DNA of 64,000 nt from Oscillospiraceae bacterium (GCA_031264245.1 JAISEG010000002.1:62001-126000); one strand, 5' to 3'. Shown: positions 33,971-44,041, numbered from the stretch's first letter. Translations and numbers: made by a program. The notes: generated by a model not told the origin, from the letters alone.

Positions 33971-34813
33971 ATGGGAATAACTCTTGGAATTGACATAGGC
34001 GGCAGCACAACAAAGATCGTAGGCATCGACGGCGGCAGTATCATCACCCCTCTGCTTGTCCGGGCGAGCGACCCTGTCGCGTCGCTTTTCGGCGCTTTCG
34101 GCAAGTTTGTGGACGAAAACTCGCTGTCTCTTTCAAACATAGAAAACGTAGCCATCACAGGGGTAGGCGCTTCACATGTCGAAAAATCCATCTACGGTAT
34201 CCCAACCACACGGATGGAGGAGTTCCTGTGCAACGGGTACGGAGGTCTCTGCCTGTCTGGGCTCGACGAGGCTGTCATAGTCAGCATGGGCACCGGCACG
34301 GCGCTTGTCAACGCCTGCAAGGACGACATACGCCATATAGGCGGGACAGGCATGGGCGGCGGTACGCTTCTGGGGCTGTCGAGCCTGATATTGAATGTGA
34401 GGGATATAGATTATCTCATTGAAATGGCGGCCGGCGGCGACCTCCGCCTGGTTGACCTCACGGTCGGGGACATCTCCAAGGAGGTTCTGCCCGGACTCCC
34501 TTCAAACAGTACGGCGTCCAACTTCGGAAAGATCAGCGACGAGGCGGGCAAAAACGACCTCGCCCTGGCCATATTCAACCTGGTGTTCCAGACAATAGGG
34601 ATGATGGCGGTGTTCGCCACCCGCGGCACAGACCGCAATGATGTGGTGCTGATAGGGAACCTGACGGCTATACCGCAGTGCCGGGAGATATTCATGTCAC
34701 TTGAGCAGCTGTATAACTACCACTTTATTATTCCCCTCCATTCGGAGCACGCGACTGCCGTCGGCGCGGCGCTCGCTTTGCTGAAGAACAGGCAAGGCGT
34801 AAAGCTGCCGTAA
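33971..34813 (+). CDS. coaW: Type II pantothenate kinase
   Basis: Phosphorylates pantothenate, the first step of coenzyme A synthesis. The ASKHA-fold ATP site GIDIGGSTTKIVGID (residues 6-20), AITGVGASHVE, and MGTGTALVNACKD with IGGTGMGGGTLLGLSSL identify the CoaW (type II, staphylococcal/eukaryotic-like) family. Length is 280 residues. Type II enzymes are generally insensitive to CoA feedback. It is a single gene with its own promoter and a strong terminator downstream. Confidence 0.92.
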   Translation: MGITLGIDIGGSTTKIVGIDGGSIITPLLVRASDPVASLFGAFGKFVDENSLSLSNIENVAITGVGASHVEKSIYGIPTTRMEEFLCNGYGGLCLSGLDEAVIVSMGTGTALVNACKDDIRHIGGTGMGGGTLLGLSSLILNVRDIDYLIEMAAGGDLRLVDLTVGDISKEVLPGLPSNSTASNFGKISDEAGKNDLALAIFNLVFQTIGMMAVFATRGTDRNDVVLIGNLTAIPQCREIFMSLEQLYNYHFIIPLHSEHATAVGAALALLKNRQGVKLP

Positions 34814-34865
34814 GCGCGGCGGATTCGGACGCGCAGGGGCGCGTCCCTGCAAAAGACGTCGCGTG

Positions 34866-34891
34866 TGTAGGGGCGCGCACTGCGCGTCCGC
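34866..34891. repeat. TGTAGGGG-type palindromic repeat
   Basis: TGTAGGGGCGCGCACTGCGC followed by GTCCGC, a palindrome of the same family as 44071-44140. A related GC-rich palindrome (GGACGCGCAGGGGCGCGTCC) lies just before it. Confidence 0.6.
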
Positions 34892-34912
34892 AAAAACGAT
34901 TTTTCGAAAAAG

Positions 34913-34955
34913 GGGTCTTGTTCCCGCGCCGCGCGCGGGAACAAGACCCTTTTGT
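34913..34955. terminator. Strong terminator between coaW and amidohydrolase
   Basis: Perfect 17-bp stem (34913-34929 with 34933-34949) flanked by A-rich and T-rich runs. It can end transcription of both convergent genes. Confidence 0.88.
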
Positions 34956-35749
34956 TATAGCCCCAGCAATTTTACGGCGTTTTCTCCAAATATCAATTCC
35001 TCCGCCTTTTCGCCGAGCCTGAGCTTCTTAACAAAATTTATCTCTGCCGGCGAATCGTGCCACGGGCAGTCGCTTCCGAACAGCACCCTTTCGACGCCGT
35101 GAGCCTCAATTATCTTCGCCGCAGTACCCATTTCAATGTATCCCTCCGACATGGAGGTGTCGAGCCATACGTTCTCCAGCCCCGCTATATGCGCTAAAGT
35201 CTCGTCGGAGCAGAGTATCCCGCCCAGGTGCGCGGCGACTATTTTAAGCCTCGGGAACATGCCCGCTATACGCTTCACCGCCTCGGGTCTCCCATGGATC
35301 ACCTCGGGCGAAACCGGGTCAAAGCCCATGTGGAACACGGCGGGCAGAGCGTAGCGCTCCAAAAGCGCGTATATCTCAAGCATCCCTTCATCGTCTATGA
35401 AGAAGCCCTGATAGTCCGGGTGAAATTTTACCCCGTAAAGCCCCTCCTTCTTTATCCTCCTGACAGCTCCCTCCGGGTCCTCCGTCCTCGGATGTATCGA
35501 ACACATCGGCAGCCTGTCCCCGCTCTTTATGGCCGCGCAAAAATCGATCGCGTCATTCTGCCTCTGCGGATTGGTCAAAACGTTCAGCACAACATAGGCG
35601 TCTACGCCCCACTGCTTCATCTTTTCCCCGGTGTCCTTAAGCGTCCCGTCGGTCGCCGCGCCAACCCCCGCCACCTCCTTTAGCTCCCGGACGGTGCGCG
35701 ACGCAACCTTGTCGGGGTATATGTGCGTGTGAAAGTCGATTATTTTCAT
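34955..35749 (-). CDS. Amidohydrolase family metal-dependent hydrolase
   Basis: A 264-residue TIM-barrel hydrolase of the amidohydrolase-2 family. The metal-binding N-terminal IIDFHTHIYPDKVA (HxH), PAVFHMGFDP, KIVAAHLGG and VLFGSDCPWHDSPAE are in the usual order. Relatives act on decarboxylation or hydrolysis of small aromatic or cyclic substrates. The substrate here is unknown. Single gene. Confidence 0.88.
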   Translation of the reverse strand: MKIIDFHTHIYPDKVASRTVRELKEVAGVGAATDGTLKDTGEKMKQWGVDAYVVLNVLTNPQRQNDAIDFCAAIKSGDRLPMCSIHPRTEDPEGAVRRIKKEGLYGVKFHPDYQGFFIDDEGMLEIYALLERYALPAVFHMGFDPVSPEVIHGRPEAVKRIAGMFPRLKIVAAHLGGILCSDETLAHIAGLENVWLDTSMSEGYIEMGTAAKIIEAHGVERVLFGSDCPWHDSPAEINFVKKLRLGEKAEELIFGENAVKLLGL

Positions 35750-35844
35750 AATTATGTTTTCCTTAAACTCGAACCGGGCCGAATATCCTTCGACCCGGTT
35801 TCTTCAATATCTATAACGCCAAAAAGCTCCCCTGTCCCGGAATA

Positions 35845-36762
35845 CTATTTGCCGGACACCATCTTTGCGACCTCGTCCGCCAGGTTGTCGCTTCTCTTCT
35901 CAAGCCCCTCGCCCTTCTCAAAGCGGACAAACCCCAGGATTCCGATGCTTCCGCCCAGCTCCTTTGCCACAGCGTCGCAGTGCTGCTTCACAGACTGCTT
36001 GTTTTCCTTGACATACGCCTGATCCTCAAGGCAGTTTTCCTGATAGAACTTGTTCATGCGGCCGGCGACGATCTTTTCCGCAACCTCGGGCGGCTTGCCC
36101 TCCTGCATGGTCTGGGCCATGAGGATGGAACGCTCCTCCTCAAGGGTTTTGCTGTCCACCTCGCTGCGGTTCAAAAAGCGCGGATTCATAGCGGCTATCT
36201 GCATCGCGACGTCCTTTCCAAGCTCCTCTATCGCCGGCTTGTTCGAGATACCCTCGGCCTTCAGGCTTACAAGCACGCCGATCTTGCCGCCCATATGCAC
36301 ATAGGACACGTTTGAGCCGGTGTCAAAGCGGGCAAAGCGGCGGATCCTGATGTTTTCCCCGATCACCAGCACCTTGTCGCGCTGGAGGTCGGCAACCGTC
36401 AGCTCGCTGTTTGGGTACGGCATATCCATGAGCGAATCGAGGTCGGCGGGATTGCGGGAGGCTATAACGTCCGCCACATCCTGCGTAAATTTCATAAATT
36501 CGCTGTTTTTCGCAACAAAGTCGGTTTCGCTGTTTACCTCGCATATAACGCCTACGCCGTTTTCGTATACATTGGCGTAAACTATGCCCTCCGACGCGAT
36601 TCTTCCGGCCTTCTTCGCCGCCGCCGCCAGACCCTTCTCACGAAGCAGGGTGACTGCCGCGTCCATGTCCCCGTCGGTGTCGGTAAGCGCCTTTTTGCAG
36701 TCCATCATGCCGACCCCTGTCATCTCGCGCAGTTTTTGTACGTCTTTTGCTGTAAATGCCAT
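35845..36762 (-). CDS. tsf: Translation elongation factor Ts
   Basis: Nucleotide exchange factor for EF-Tu, 305 residues. The signature VQKLREMTGVGMMDCKKALT at the N-terminus is definitive, with VNSETDFVAKNSEF and VAMQIAAMNPRFL. It follows rpsB by 86 nt, the universal rpsB-tsf order. Confidence 0.98.
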   Translation of the reverse strand: MAFTAKDVQKLREMTGVGMMDCKKALTDTDGDMDAAVTLLREKGLAAAAKKAGRIASEGIVYANVYENGVGVICEVNSETDFVAKNSEFMKFTQDVADVIASRNPADLDSLMDMPYPNSELTVADLQRDKVLVIGENIRIRRFARFDTGSNVSYVHMGGKIGVLVSLKAEGISNKPAIEELGKDVAMQIAAMNPRFLNRSEVDSKTLEEERSILMAQTMQEGKPPEVAEKIVAGRMNKFYQENCLEDQAYVKENKQSVKQHCDAVAKELGGSIGILGFVRFEKGEGLEKRSDNLADEVAKMVSGK

Positions 36763-36848
36763 TGTTTTTATTCCTAAAGGATACCCCCTTGGGGAGTCTC
36801 CTGTCCCTTCGTTAATTTTTCATGTTTTCATATCTAAAAAAATATATT

Positions 36849-37616
36849 CTAAGCTTCTTCCGCTTCGTCATCTTTTCCGGCAGACTCTTCCGCCGCCGCT
36901 TCGCCGATGACAGCCTCGTCAAGGATGATGTCCTCGCCCTGATGACCCTCCTGCACGGCGTTGGCGATAGTCTGCGAAATAAGCTTTATCGCGCGGATAG
37001 CGTCGTCGTTTCCCGGAATCACATAGTCGATTTCATCCGGGTCGCAGTTGGTATCGACGATAGCGACTATCGGAATACCCAGCTTGTGCGCCTCCGCGAT
37101 GGCGTTGCGTTCCTTTCTCGGGTCAACTATGAAGAGCGCGCCGGGCAGCTTCTTCATGTTCTTGACCCCGCCGAGATACTTTTCAAGCTTTTCGATTTCC
37201 AGATTCAGCTTGATGACTTCCTTCTTGGGAAGCATGTCAAAGGTTCCGTCCTCCTGCATCTTGCGAAGCTGAGCCAGACGGTCTATGCGGCGGCGGATGG
37301 TTTTGAAGTTTGTGAGCATCCCGCCCAGCCACCTTGCGTTTACGAAGTACATGCCTACGCGCTCCGCTTCCTCGCGGATGGCGTCCTGAGCCTGCTTTTT
37401 CGTTCCGACGAACAGTACGCTGCCTCCCTCGGCGGCGACGTCGCGCACGAAGTAATACGCTTCCTCCAGCTTCTTCACCGTCTTTTGAAGGTCGATGATG
37501 TAGATGCCGTTGCGTTCGGTGAAGATGTAGGCCGACATTTTCGGGTTCCATCTGCGTGTCTGGTGTCCGAAGTGAACACCCGCTTCCAAAAGCTGCTTCA
37601 TTGAGATAATAGACAT
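36849..37616 (-). CDS. rpsB: 30S ribosomal protein S2
   Basis: Late-assembling small-subunit protein, 255 residues. It shows [33 protein letters not shown] and [20 protein letters not shown]. The C-terminal acidic tail is slightly extended. The ribosome site AAGGAGGAA is strong. It leads the rpsB-tsf operon. Confidence 0.98.
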   Translation of the reverse strand: MSIISMKQLLEAGVHFGHQTRRWNPKMSAYIFTERNGIYIIDLQKTVKKLEEAYYFVRDVAAEGGSVLFVGTKKQAQDAIREEAERVGMYFVNARWLGGMLTNFKTIRRRIDRLAQLRKMQEDGTFDMLPKKEVIKLNLEIEKLEKYLGGVKNMKKLPGALFIVDPRKERNAIAEAHKLGIPIVAIVDTNCDPDEIDYVIPGNDDAIRAIKLISQTIANAVQEGHQGEDIILDEAVIGEAAAEESAGKDDEAEEA

Positions 37617-38076
37617 TTATTGTTCCTCCTTCGGTTACTGCCGGACGGGCTTAGAGCCTGTCACAGCGTACCTCCATCCGCGGATTTTGATTTTAGGCAA
37701 ATTACGTCCACCGGATGGACGCACCGGTTCGCCTGTCCGCGAATGTGTGTATTACCCGGCGGCAAGGCTGAGATTTGACGTCAAAGCAAAGCCACGCCGG
37801 AATAAACCGCATGAATATGAACATGCATTACGTATGTTAGCACACAAATCCATATTTTGCAACACTTTTTTTGAAAATGCCGGGTTCCGCTTATTTTCAA
37901 AGTTGCTTGCAAGGCTTTACGGTCCGAACAGCGGAAGCTTGACAGCCTAAAGTATACTTCGAATACGCGGAAACGTCAATTTAGGCCAAGGCTGTGATTT
38001 TGACTATAGACTATATTTGCCCAATCATGTATAATAATAAAATGAATCTACTATTAATGATTGGGAGGATATCGCC
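37617..38076. other. Intergenic region: rpsB leader and histidine kinase promoter region
   Basis: 460 bp without a gene. It contains the rpsB promoter (37834-37862) and a roughly 210-nt rpsB leader with several GC-rich hairpins (for example GTCCACC/GGTGGAC-type pairing near 37707-37723) that could hold an S2-responsive element. Upstream of the kinase, TAGACT and TATAAT (38029-38034) with a 17-bp spacer form a weak plus-strand promoter. Confidence 0.5.
37834..37862 (-). promoter_or_regulatory. Promoter of rpsB-tsf
   Basis: On the minus strand: -35 TTGCAA (37857-37862), 17-bp spacer, -10 TAACAT (37834-37839). Confidence 0.55.
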
Positions 38077-40185
38077 ATGATATCTTTTATTCGGAAATAT
38101 TTGTTTGGAAATTCGGATAAAAATCATGCCTCCCCTTATATTTTCCTGATCCTGTGCGTTTATTGCGTAATAGTTCCCGTCTATACATTGTTGCTTTTCA
38201 ACCTCGAGGCTATGATAATAAGGTGTGTTTTATCCGTCGTCATGCTCGCCATCTATGTGGCGGCGGACCGAAGTCCGCTCAGCGCCACGGCTACGGCGTT
38301 TTTGTCGCCGACGCTTATGACCGCCGTTCTGACGTTCGGGGCGATTTATTTCAAGGGCGACGGACTGTTTTTCTACTATATAAATTGTGTCGCCATGATT
38401 TCGCTTACATATTTTTCAGCCAAGGGGCTTGCCGCGCACACTTTAACCGCGGGCGCCGGGCTGGCGGTCATACTGTTTGTATTTAAAATAAATCTGCTCG
38501 GCGAAGCGTATACAATGCTTTATAACATCATTACCTTCATGGTATCTATGGCGTTAAACGTGATATTCTATACCTTTTGCACGTTTTGCATAAGAATGTT
38601 CGACGAGCTGACCGAAGCGAAAAACAACGCCAACCTCGCCGCCCAGGCCAAAGGGAACTTCCTTGCCAATATGAGCCACGAGATACGCACCCCCATGAAC
38701 GCCATCATCGGCATGACAAATATCGGAAAAGCCGCCGCCGACGTGGAGCGCAAGGACTACAGCTTTATGCGCATCGAGGACGCGTCGCACCATCTTCTCG
38801 GCGTCATCAACGACATACTGGACATTTCAAAAATCGAGTCCGGCAAGTTTGAGCTTTCCCCGGCGGAGTTCGACTTCGAAAAGCTGCTCAAGCAGGTGGT
38901 AAGCGTGATAAATTTTCGCATAGATGAAAAGGAGCAAAGATTCAGCGTCTATATAGACAGGTCCATCCCCAAAATGCTGATAGGCGACGACCAGAGGATA
39001 GCGCAGGTAATAACGAACCTCCTGGGCAACGCGGTAAAATTCACCCCGAAAAAAGGCGCAATCGGTATTAAAACATACTTTTTGGGGGAGGAAAACGGCG
39101 TTTGCAAGATAAAAATCACCGTGACTGACAACGGAATCGGTATCAGCCCGGAGCAGCAGGAAAAGCTTTTTCAGTCCTTCCAGCAGGCTGAAAGCAGCAC
39201 CACACGCAAATTCGGCGGCACAGGGCTGGGGCTTGCGATCTCCAAAAACATTGTCGAAATGATGGACGGTGAAATTTGGGTCGAGTCCGAGCTTGGAAAG
39301 GGCTCCGCCTTTTCCTTTACCTTCTGTATGCGGCGCGGCGAAATGAAGGAGCAGAAAGCGCAGAAGATAGACTGGAAGAGCATCCGTATTTTAGCCGTAG
39401 ACGACGATATGTACATTTTGCAGGACTTCAAGGGCATCGTCGAAAAATTCGGCGCCTCCTGCGATATTGCCGAAAACGCCGCAGAAGCGCTCAAATTGCT
39501 CGAACAAAACGGCGGCTACAATCTGTTTTTTGTGGATTGGCGGATGCCTGACATGTCCGGCGTCGAGCTTGCGAAAAAGATAAAGGAGAGTGCGCGGGAT
39601 AAGAGCCATTCCTTTGTCGTCATGATTTCGGCGGCGGAAAGCAGTGTGGTTGCCGAAAAGGCGAAGGGCGCGGGCATATCCAAGATAATGATGAAGCCCC
39701 TCTTCCCCTCCACCGTCGCCGAAGTGATCGGAGAATATTTCGGCTCGGAGGAACCGGAGGCAAACGACGAGAAGGAAAGCATCGACAATGTTTTCGAGGG
39801 ACGCCATATCCTGCTTGCGGAGGATGTGGATATCAACCGCGAAATCGTGCAGGTTCTGCTCGAGCCGACCGGTCTGGAGATAGACTGCGCGAAAAACGGC
39901 AGGGAAGCCGTAAATATGTTTAAAGAAGCGCCTGACCGCTACAATATGATTTTCATGGATTTACAGATGCCGGAGATGGACGGTTACGAGGCGACGAAGG
40001 CGATTCGCGCTCTGGATATCCCGTGGGCAAAGGATATTCCCATCATTGCCATGACCGCGAATGTTTTTAAGGAGGATGTGGAAAGATGCCTTGCGGCCGG
40101 GATGAACGGTCACGTCGGGAAGCCTATCGATTTTGACGAGGTTTTGCAGAAGCTGCACAACATATTTGACATCCAGCGCGGGTAA
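38077..40185 (+). CDS. Hybrid sensor histidine kinase with two receiver domains
   Basis: A 702-residue membrane kinase. Residues 1-185 form about six membrane segments with no large extracellular loop. The HisKA box [16 protein letters not shown] has the phospho-accepting H201. The ATPase shows [19 protein letters not shown] and GTGLGLAIS. Two receivers follow: the first with D487 (VDWRMPDM), the second with D628 ([20 protein letters not shown]). There is no output or Hpt domain and no adjacent response regulator, so partners must lie elsewhere. The ligand is unknown. The ribosome site GGGAGG is good. Confidence 0.92.
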   Translation: MISFIRKYLFGNSDKNHASPYIFLILCVYCVIVPVYTLLLFNLEAMIIRCVLSVVMLAIYVAADRSPLSATATAFLSPTLMTAVLTFGAIYFKGDGLFFYYINCVAMISLTYFSAKGLAAHTLTAGAGLAVILFVFKINLLGEAYTMLYNIITFMVSMALNVIFYTFCTFCIRMFDELTEAKNNANLAAQAKGNFLANMSHEIRTPMNAIIGMTNIGKAAADVERKDYSFMRIEDASHHLLGVINDILDISKIESGKFELSPAEFDFEKLLKQVVSVINFRIDEKEQRFSVYIDRSIPKMLIGDDQRIAQVITNLLGNAVKFTPKKGAIGIKTYFLGEENGVCKIKITVTDNGIGISPEQQEKLFQSFQQAESSTTRKFGGTGLGLAISKNIVEMMDGEIWVESELGKGSAFSFTFCMRRGEMKEQKAQKIDWKSIRILAVDDDMYILQDFKGIVEKFGASCDIAENAAEALKLLEQNGGYNLFFVDWRMPDMSGVELAKKIKESARDKSHSFVVMISAAESSVVAEKAKGAGISKIMMKPLFPSTVAEVIGEYFGSEEPEANDEKESIDNVFEGRHILLAEDVDINREIVQVLLEPTGLEIDCAKNGREAVNMFKEAPDRYNMIFMDLQMPEMDGYEATKAIRALDIPWAKDIPIIAMTANVFKEDVERCLAAGMNGHVGKPIDFDEVLQKLHNIFDIQRG

Positions 40186-40225
40186 CTTATTTTTACTTTT
40201 GCCAGTAAATGTTTTTCAAAAATCC

Positions 40226-40254
40226 TTTACAACTAATTTAAAAAGTGTTATAAT
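40226..40254 (+). promoter_or_regulatory. Promoter of nfeD-SPFH operon
   Basis: -35 TTTACA (40226-40231), 17-bp spacer, perfect -10 TATAAT (40249-40254). Confidence 0.65.
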
Positions 40255-40304
40255 CAAATCAGGATTTATTCTTAAAAATGACAAACAGGGAGGTATAATT
40301 TATT

Positions 40305-40769
40305 GTGGATGTAGCATCAATTGTCTGGCTGGTCCTTATTGTTGTTTTTCTCTTCGCGGAAGCGGCGACGGTTGGCATTGTCTCGGTATGGTTCGCCGCG
40401 GGCTCGCTGGTCGCCCTAATACTCTCGCTTTTCAAGCTGCCTGTGGGGCTGCAAATCACCGCCTTTATCCTCGTCTCGGGACTTTTGCTGTGGCAGACCC
40501 GCCCCATCATCCAAAAGTATCTCATCAAACGCAAGGTCGCGACCAACGCGGACCGGGTCATCGGTATGACGGCCGTCGTCACCGAAACAATAGACAACCT
40601 AAACGGGCTGGGCGAGATCCATGTCGACGGCAAACGCTGGACGGCGCGCTCCCTGGATGACGAAATCATCGAAAAGGGCGGGCATGTGGATATCCTCAGC
40701 ATCGAAGGCGTCAAGGTAATTGTAAGGCCCGCCGCTAAGGCTCCGCATACGGACTCTCCCGTGGTCTGA
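40305..40769 (+). CDS. NfeD-like membrane protein
   Basis: A 154-residue protein with two or three N-terminal membrane segments (ASIVWLVLIVVFLFAEAATV) and a C-terminal OB-fold (MTAVVTETIDNLNGLGEIHV, DGKRWTARS). It is the short NfeD1b form without a protease domain. It starts at a GTG with AGGGAGG upstream. NfeD proteins are nearly always paired with an SPFH protein, as here (gene at 40841), and are thought to shape membrane microdomains. Confidence 0.9.
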   Translation: MDVASIVWLVLIVVFLFAEAATVGIVSVWFAAGSLVALILSLFKLPVGLQITAFILVSGLLLWQTRPIIQKYLIKRKVATNADRVIGMTAVVTETIDNLNGLGEIHVDGKRWTARSLDDEIIEKGGHVDILSIEGVKVIVRPAAKAPHTDSPVV

Positions 40770-40840
40770 GAGCCTGCTCTGATCCATATTGGAACAGGCT
40801 CTGAAAATACTCACAAAAACAGAAAGGAATGGGTTTTATT

Positions 40841-41740
40841 ATGCCATATGTACTTATTACCTTAGCCGTTATCGCCCTTATAATCGTTGCCTCCAACATC
40901 GTCATTGTCCAGCAGGCAAGGGCGTACGTCGTCGAGCGCCTCGGCGCGTTCCACTCGGTCTGGAGCGTCGGTCTCCACTTCAAAATCCCGCTTCTTGAAA
41001 AGGTAGCAAGGAAGGTCTCCCTCAAGGAGCAGGTGGTTGACTGGCCCCCGCAGCCGGTTATCACCAAGGACAACGTCACCATGTCCATCGACACAGTCGT
41101 CTATTTCCAGATAACCGACCCGCGCCTCTACGCCTACGGTGTGGAAAACCCGATGTCCGCCATCGAAAACCTCACAGCCACAACCCTTCGTAATATCATC
41201 GGCGACCTCGAGCTTGACCAGACCCTCACCTCCCGCGACCATATCAACACAAAGATGCGCATCATACTCGACGAGGCCACCGATCCGTGGGGCATCAAGG
41301 TAAACCGCGTCGAGCTGAAAAATATCGTTCCGCCGCGTGAGATACAGGACGCGATGGAAAAACAGATGAAGGCTGAGCGCGAACGCCGCGAGGCTATCCT
41401 CCGCGCCGAGGGTGAAAAGAAATCCGCCATCCTGGTCGCCGAGGGTGAGAAGGAATCCCAGATACTTCGCGCGGAAGCGAAGAGGGAATCCCAGATACTC
41501 GAAGCCACCGGTGAAGCCGAAGCCATACTCAAGGTTCAGGAGGCTCTCGCCGATTCGATCAAATTGCTGAACGCCGCGAGCCCCTCCGAAGCGGTTATTA
41601 AGATAAAGGCGCTGGAGGCGTTCCAGAAGGCGGCCGACGGCAAAGCAACCAAAATCATCATCCCGTCGGAGATTCAGGGGCTTGCCGGACTTGCCGCCTC
41701 GGCAAAGGAGTTGTTTGTCGACACAAACATGAAAGCATAG
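40841..41740 (+). CDS. SPFH/Band 7 (paraslipin, QmcA-like) protein
   Basis: Membrane-anchored scaffold protein of the stomatin/prohibitin superfamily. It has an N-terminal anchor (YVLITLAVIALIIVASNIVI) and an SPFH domain (QQARAYVVERLGAFHSVWSV, DNVTMSIDTVVYFQITDP). A long charged Ala/Glu coiled coil follows (MKAERERREAILRAEGEKKS). I chose the ATG at 40841 because the ribosome site AAAGGA abuts the in-frame ATG at 40829. Length is 299 residues. It forms an operon with the nfeD gene. Confidence 0.9.
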   Translation: MPYVLITLAVIALIIVASNIVIVQQARAYVVERLGAFHSVWSVGLHFKIPLLEKVARKVSLKEQVVDWPPQPVITKDNVTMSIDTVVYFQITDPRLYAYGVENPMSAIENLTATTLRNIIGDLELDQTLTSRDHINTKMRIILDEATDPWGIKVNRVELKNIVPPREIQDAMEKQMKAERERREAILRAEGEKKSAILVAEGEKESQILRAEAKRESQILEATGEAEAILKVQEALADSIKLLNAASPSEAVIKIKALEAFQKAADGKATKIIIPSEIQGLAGLAASAKELFVDTNMKA

Positions 41741-41758
41741 AATACATAGGACGCACAA

Positions 41759-41806
41759 AACGAGCAGTTGTATAAAGCCCTATGGCTTTACACAACTGCT
41801 CGTTTT
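41759..41806 (+). terminator. Terminator of nfeD-SPFH operon
   Basis: Stem AACGAGCAGTTGT (41759-41771) with ACAACTGCTCGTT (41792-41804), inner stem TAAAGCC/GGCTTTA, then TTTT. Confidence 0.85.
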
Positions 41807-41819
41807 ATTACCCCGTCCC

Positions 41820-41882
41820 CAACTGTCAACTGTCCACTGTCAACTGTCAATTGTCCACTGTCCACTGTCCACTCTCAACTGT
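41820..41882. repeat. Heptanucleotide repeat array C
   Basis: Exactly nine heptamers (CAACTGT x4, CCACTGT x3, CAATTGT, CCACTCT) in 63 bp. The minus-strand stop codon of the YebC-family gene (41875-41877) is formed at the junction of the last two units; its final Asn-Ser codons are repeat sequence. Confidence 0.9.
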
Positions 41883-42597
41883 TTGCGTTGTGCCAAATCT
41901 CCTGCACGTCGTCGCTGTCCTCCATCATCTCTATAAGCTTGTTCATATTTTTGACGTCGTCCTCGTTTGTCAGCGTGACGTAGGTCTGCGGCACCATTTC
42001 TATCTGCGCGCTTAAAAACGCGTATCCCAGCTTTTCCAGCCCTTCACGTACAGTGCCGAAGTCGTCCGGCTCGGTATAGATGTAGAACACATCCTCCTCC
42101 GCCTCAAATTCCGCCGCGCCCGCTTCTATCGCGTCCAGCATCACCTGCTCCTCGTCCAGCTCCTCCTGTTCGATAACGATAACGCCTTTTCTGTCAAAGG
42201 ACCAGGACACACAGCCCGTAGCGCCCAGATTGCCGCCGTATTTATCAAAGCAGTGCCTTACGTCCGAGGCTGTGCGGTTCCTGTTGTCGGTCATCGCCTC
42301 AACGATAACGGCAATGCCGCTGGGACCGTAGCCCTCGTAAATAACCGTCTCATAGTTTGACTGGTCGCCCGACCCGGCGGCTCTGGCTATGACCCGGTTT
42401 AGGTTGTCGTTTGGCACATTTGCCGCCTTAGCCTTGGCGACGGCGTCGCGCAGCTTGGAGTTGGTCTCGGGGTTCGGACCGCCCTCTTTAACGGCTACGA
42501 TTATCTCCCGTGACACCTTTGTAAATATCTTCGCGCGCTGCGCGTCTGTCTTGCCCTTTTTCGCCGCAATATTTTTCCACTTCGAATGTCCCGACAT
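41875..42597 (-). CDS. YebC/PmpR (TACO1) family protein
   Basis: Member of the YebC family, recently linked to translation of polyproline stretches and earlier called a transcriptional regulator. The start MSGHSKWKNIAAKKGKTDAQ is the family hallmark and fixes the ATG at 42597; the six extra upstream residues in the open frame are not conserved. PNDNLNRVIARAAGSGDQSN and VCYEGYGP-like VIYEGYGPSGIAVIVEAMTD follow. It has 240 residues. It ends inside heptanucleotide array C. Confidence 0.94.
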   Translation of the reverse strand: MSGHSKWKNIAAKKGKTDAQRAKIFTKVSREIIVAVKEGGPNPETNSKLRDAVAKAKAANVPNDNLNRVIARAAGSGDQSNYETVIYEGYGPSGIAVIVEAMTDNRNRTASDVRHCFDKYGGNLGATGCVSWSFDRKGVIVIEQEELDEEQVMLDAIEAGAAEFEAEEDVFYIYTEPDDFGTVREGLEKLGYAFLSAQIEMVPQTYVTLTNEDDVKNMNKLIEMMEDSDDVQEIWHNANS

Positions 42598-42715
42598 ATA
42601 TACGCTCCATTCCATTTATAAGTTAATCTGACTATATAATCTCATTCGCATTATACCAGCACAGCAGCGTATTTTCAAGCCTTAAGCGAAATACCCGACC
42701 GGAAAGAAAAAACTG

Positions 42716-42743
42716 TTCCATTTTGTCGAATATTTGGTATAAT
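42716..42743 (+). promoter_or_regulatory. Promoter with embedded 0A box
   Basis: -35-like TTCCAT (42716-42721), 16-bp spacer, -10 TATAAT (42738-42743). A perfect Spo0A box TGTCGAA (42724-42730) lies in the spacer, a position expected to block transcription when Spo0A~P binds. Confidence 0.5.
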
Positions 42744-42780
42744 CTATATTATTATCAAAAGCTGAAAAAAGGGGAAGAAA

Positions 42781-44007
42781 ATGAAATTTATATCAAATAC
42801 ATACAGGACATACAGGACACACCGGCGCGCAGCCCTCCCGCTCATTGCCCTCCTGCTGCTTGCCGCGCTTTTCGGAGGGTGCAAGCCCGAGAGCGGCGAC
42901 CCCGCGGTCTCCCCCGGCGCACAGGCCTCCCCCGCGCCTTCTCAGGCTGTAAAGCCGTCCGGGACCGGCTTCCCGAGCGGTTCACCCGCTCCGTCCGAAG
43001 CTCCCGATGCCGTCTCACAGCCGCCGTCCCCCATCCCCACCCCCTACATAGACAGGAGTAAAAATTACATCTTCTTTGAAGGGGCGCTGCTGGGTTCATA
43101 TGAGGACGGCAAATGGTACAGCAATATGCCCAGCTTTTATGACTTTGAGGTGGACACAAAGGCATATTCCATCGGCGATATACTCTGCCGCGACGATTTA
43201 AACGCGTATTCGGACAGCGCCTTTCTCGGTACGCCCGGCGAGGTGACTCTCAGCTTTTCCGGCGGCGGCGCCGTCCTGTCCGACCCGGCAAAAAACCTGG
43301 CGCTCAAAGCTCTGTCAGCTCCGGTTTCTTCTGACAGAGGGCTTTTCCTTCTTCCCACCTTTCTCGGAGGGGAGCTTTACGGTCTTGAAATCTCACCCTT
43401 CGGCGCGGAGTGGGACTTCGGCTATTCAAATAAGGACCGCGTCGCGCTCACAGCCGCGCACAACCCCCTGCCAAAGAGCTCCGCCTCTTTGAGCGCCCCG
43501 TCGGCGAAGGACGCCTCCGCTGTCTTGTCGGAGCTTGAGAAGCTCGGCATACCCGGCGCTCCGGTGGATATCCGGTATGTCTATGAGCTTGACTTCGACG
43601 GCGACGGAACGGCCGAGCGCCTGATCATAGCGCAGAACTCACCCGTTGACGGCGAAGTCGCCCTCTCCGCGCGGGAGGTGCTTGTCGGTGATTCCGGAAC
43701 CTATGTCATGGCTCTTTTGAACAACGGAACCGGTTATTCGGTTCTCTTCTCGCACGGCATACCGTACTACCTGGATATCGACCTGTACAGTGAGGAGCTG
43801 ACGGATGAAAGGCTCGAGGAGCTTAGGACGTCGCTGAGCGCCTCGGACATCTTCTCCGAGCTTTCGTACGGAGGGGTCTATGAGCTTAATGGCGATGGCA
43901 GCTATGAAATCCGGCTGAGCCTAAAGGTGAGCGAAGGCGTCTCGAACCATTTCGCCTCGCGGGGAAAGGACGGCGGCTGGAGTATCGTAATGACGACTTT
44001 TTCATGA
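42781..44007 (+). CDS. Hypothetical lipoprotein
   Basis: A 408-residue exported lipoprotein with a type II signal peptide (LPLIALLLLAALFGGC, lipid-accepting cysteine at residue 35). A low-complexity Pro/Ser/Ala linker follows (residues about 38-82), then an uncharacterised domain. FDGDGTAERLIIAQN resembles an FG-GAP/EF-hand-like calcium loop common in clostridial lipoproteins. I do not recognise the whole domain. It is monocistronic, and its promoter contains a Spo0A box, suggesting control during entry into sporulation. Confidence 0.7.
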   Translation: MKFISNTYRTYRTHRRAALPLIALLLLAALFGGCKPESGDPAVSPGAQASPAPSQAVKPSGTGFPSGSPAPSEAPDAVSQPPSPIPTPYIDRSKNYIFFEGALLGSYEDGKWYSNMPSFYDFEVDTKAYSIGDILCRDDLNAYSDSAFLGTPGEVTLSFSGGGAVLSDPAKNLALKALSAPVSSDRGLFLLPTFLGGELYGLEISPFGAEWDFGYSNKDRVALTAAHNPLPKSSASLSAPSAKDASAVLSELEKLGIPGAPVDIRYVYELDFDGDGTAERLIIAQNSPVDGEVALSAREVLVGDSGTYVMALLNNGTGYSVLFSHGIPYYLDIDLYSEELTDERLEELRTSLSASDIFSELSYGGVYELNGDGSYEIRLSLKVSEGVSNHFASRGKDGGWSIVMTTFS

Positions 44008-44014
44008 TATAAGC

Positions 44015-44041
44015 GCCGGTCAGACCTCAGGTCCGACCGGC
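44015..44041. terminator. Hairpin after the lipoprotein gene
   Basis: GCCGGTCAGACC and GGTCCGACCGGC pair at 11 of 12 positions around TCA. It lacks a clear T tract, so termination is only probable. Confidence 0.5.
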
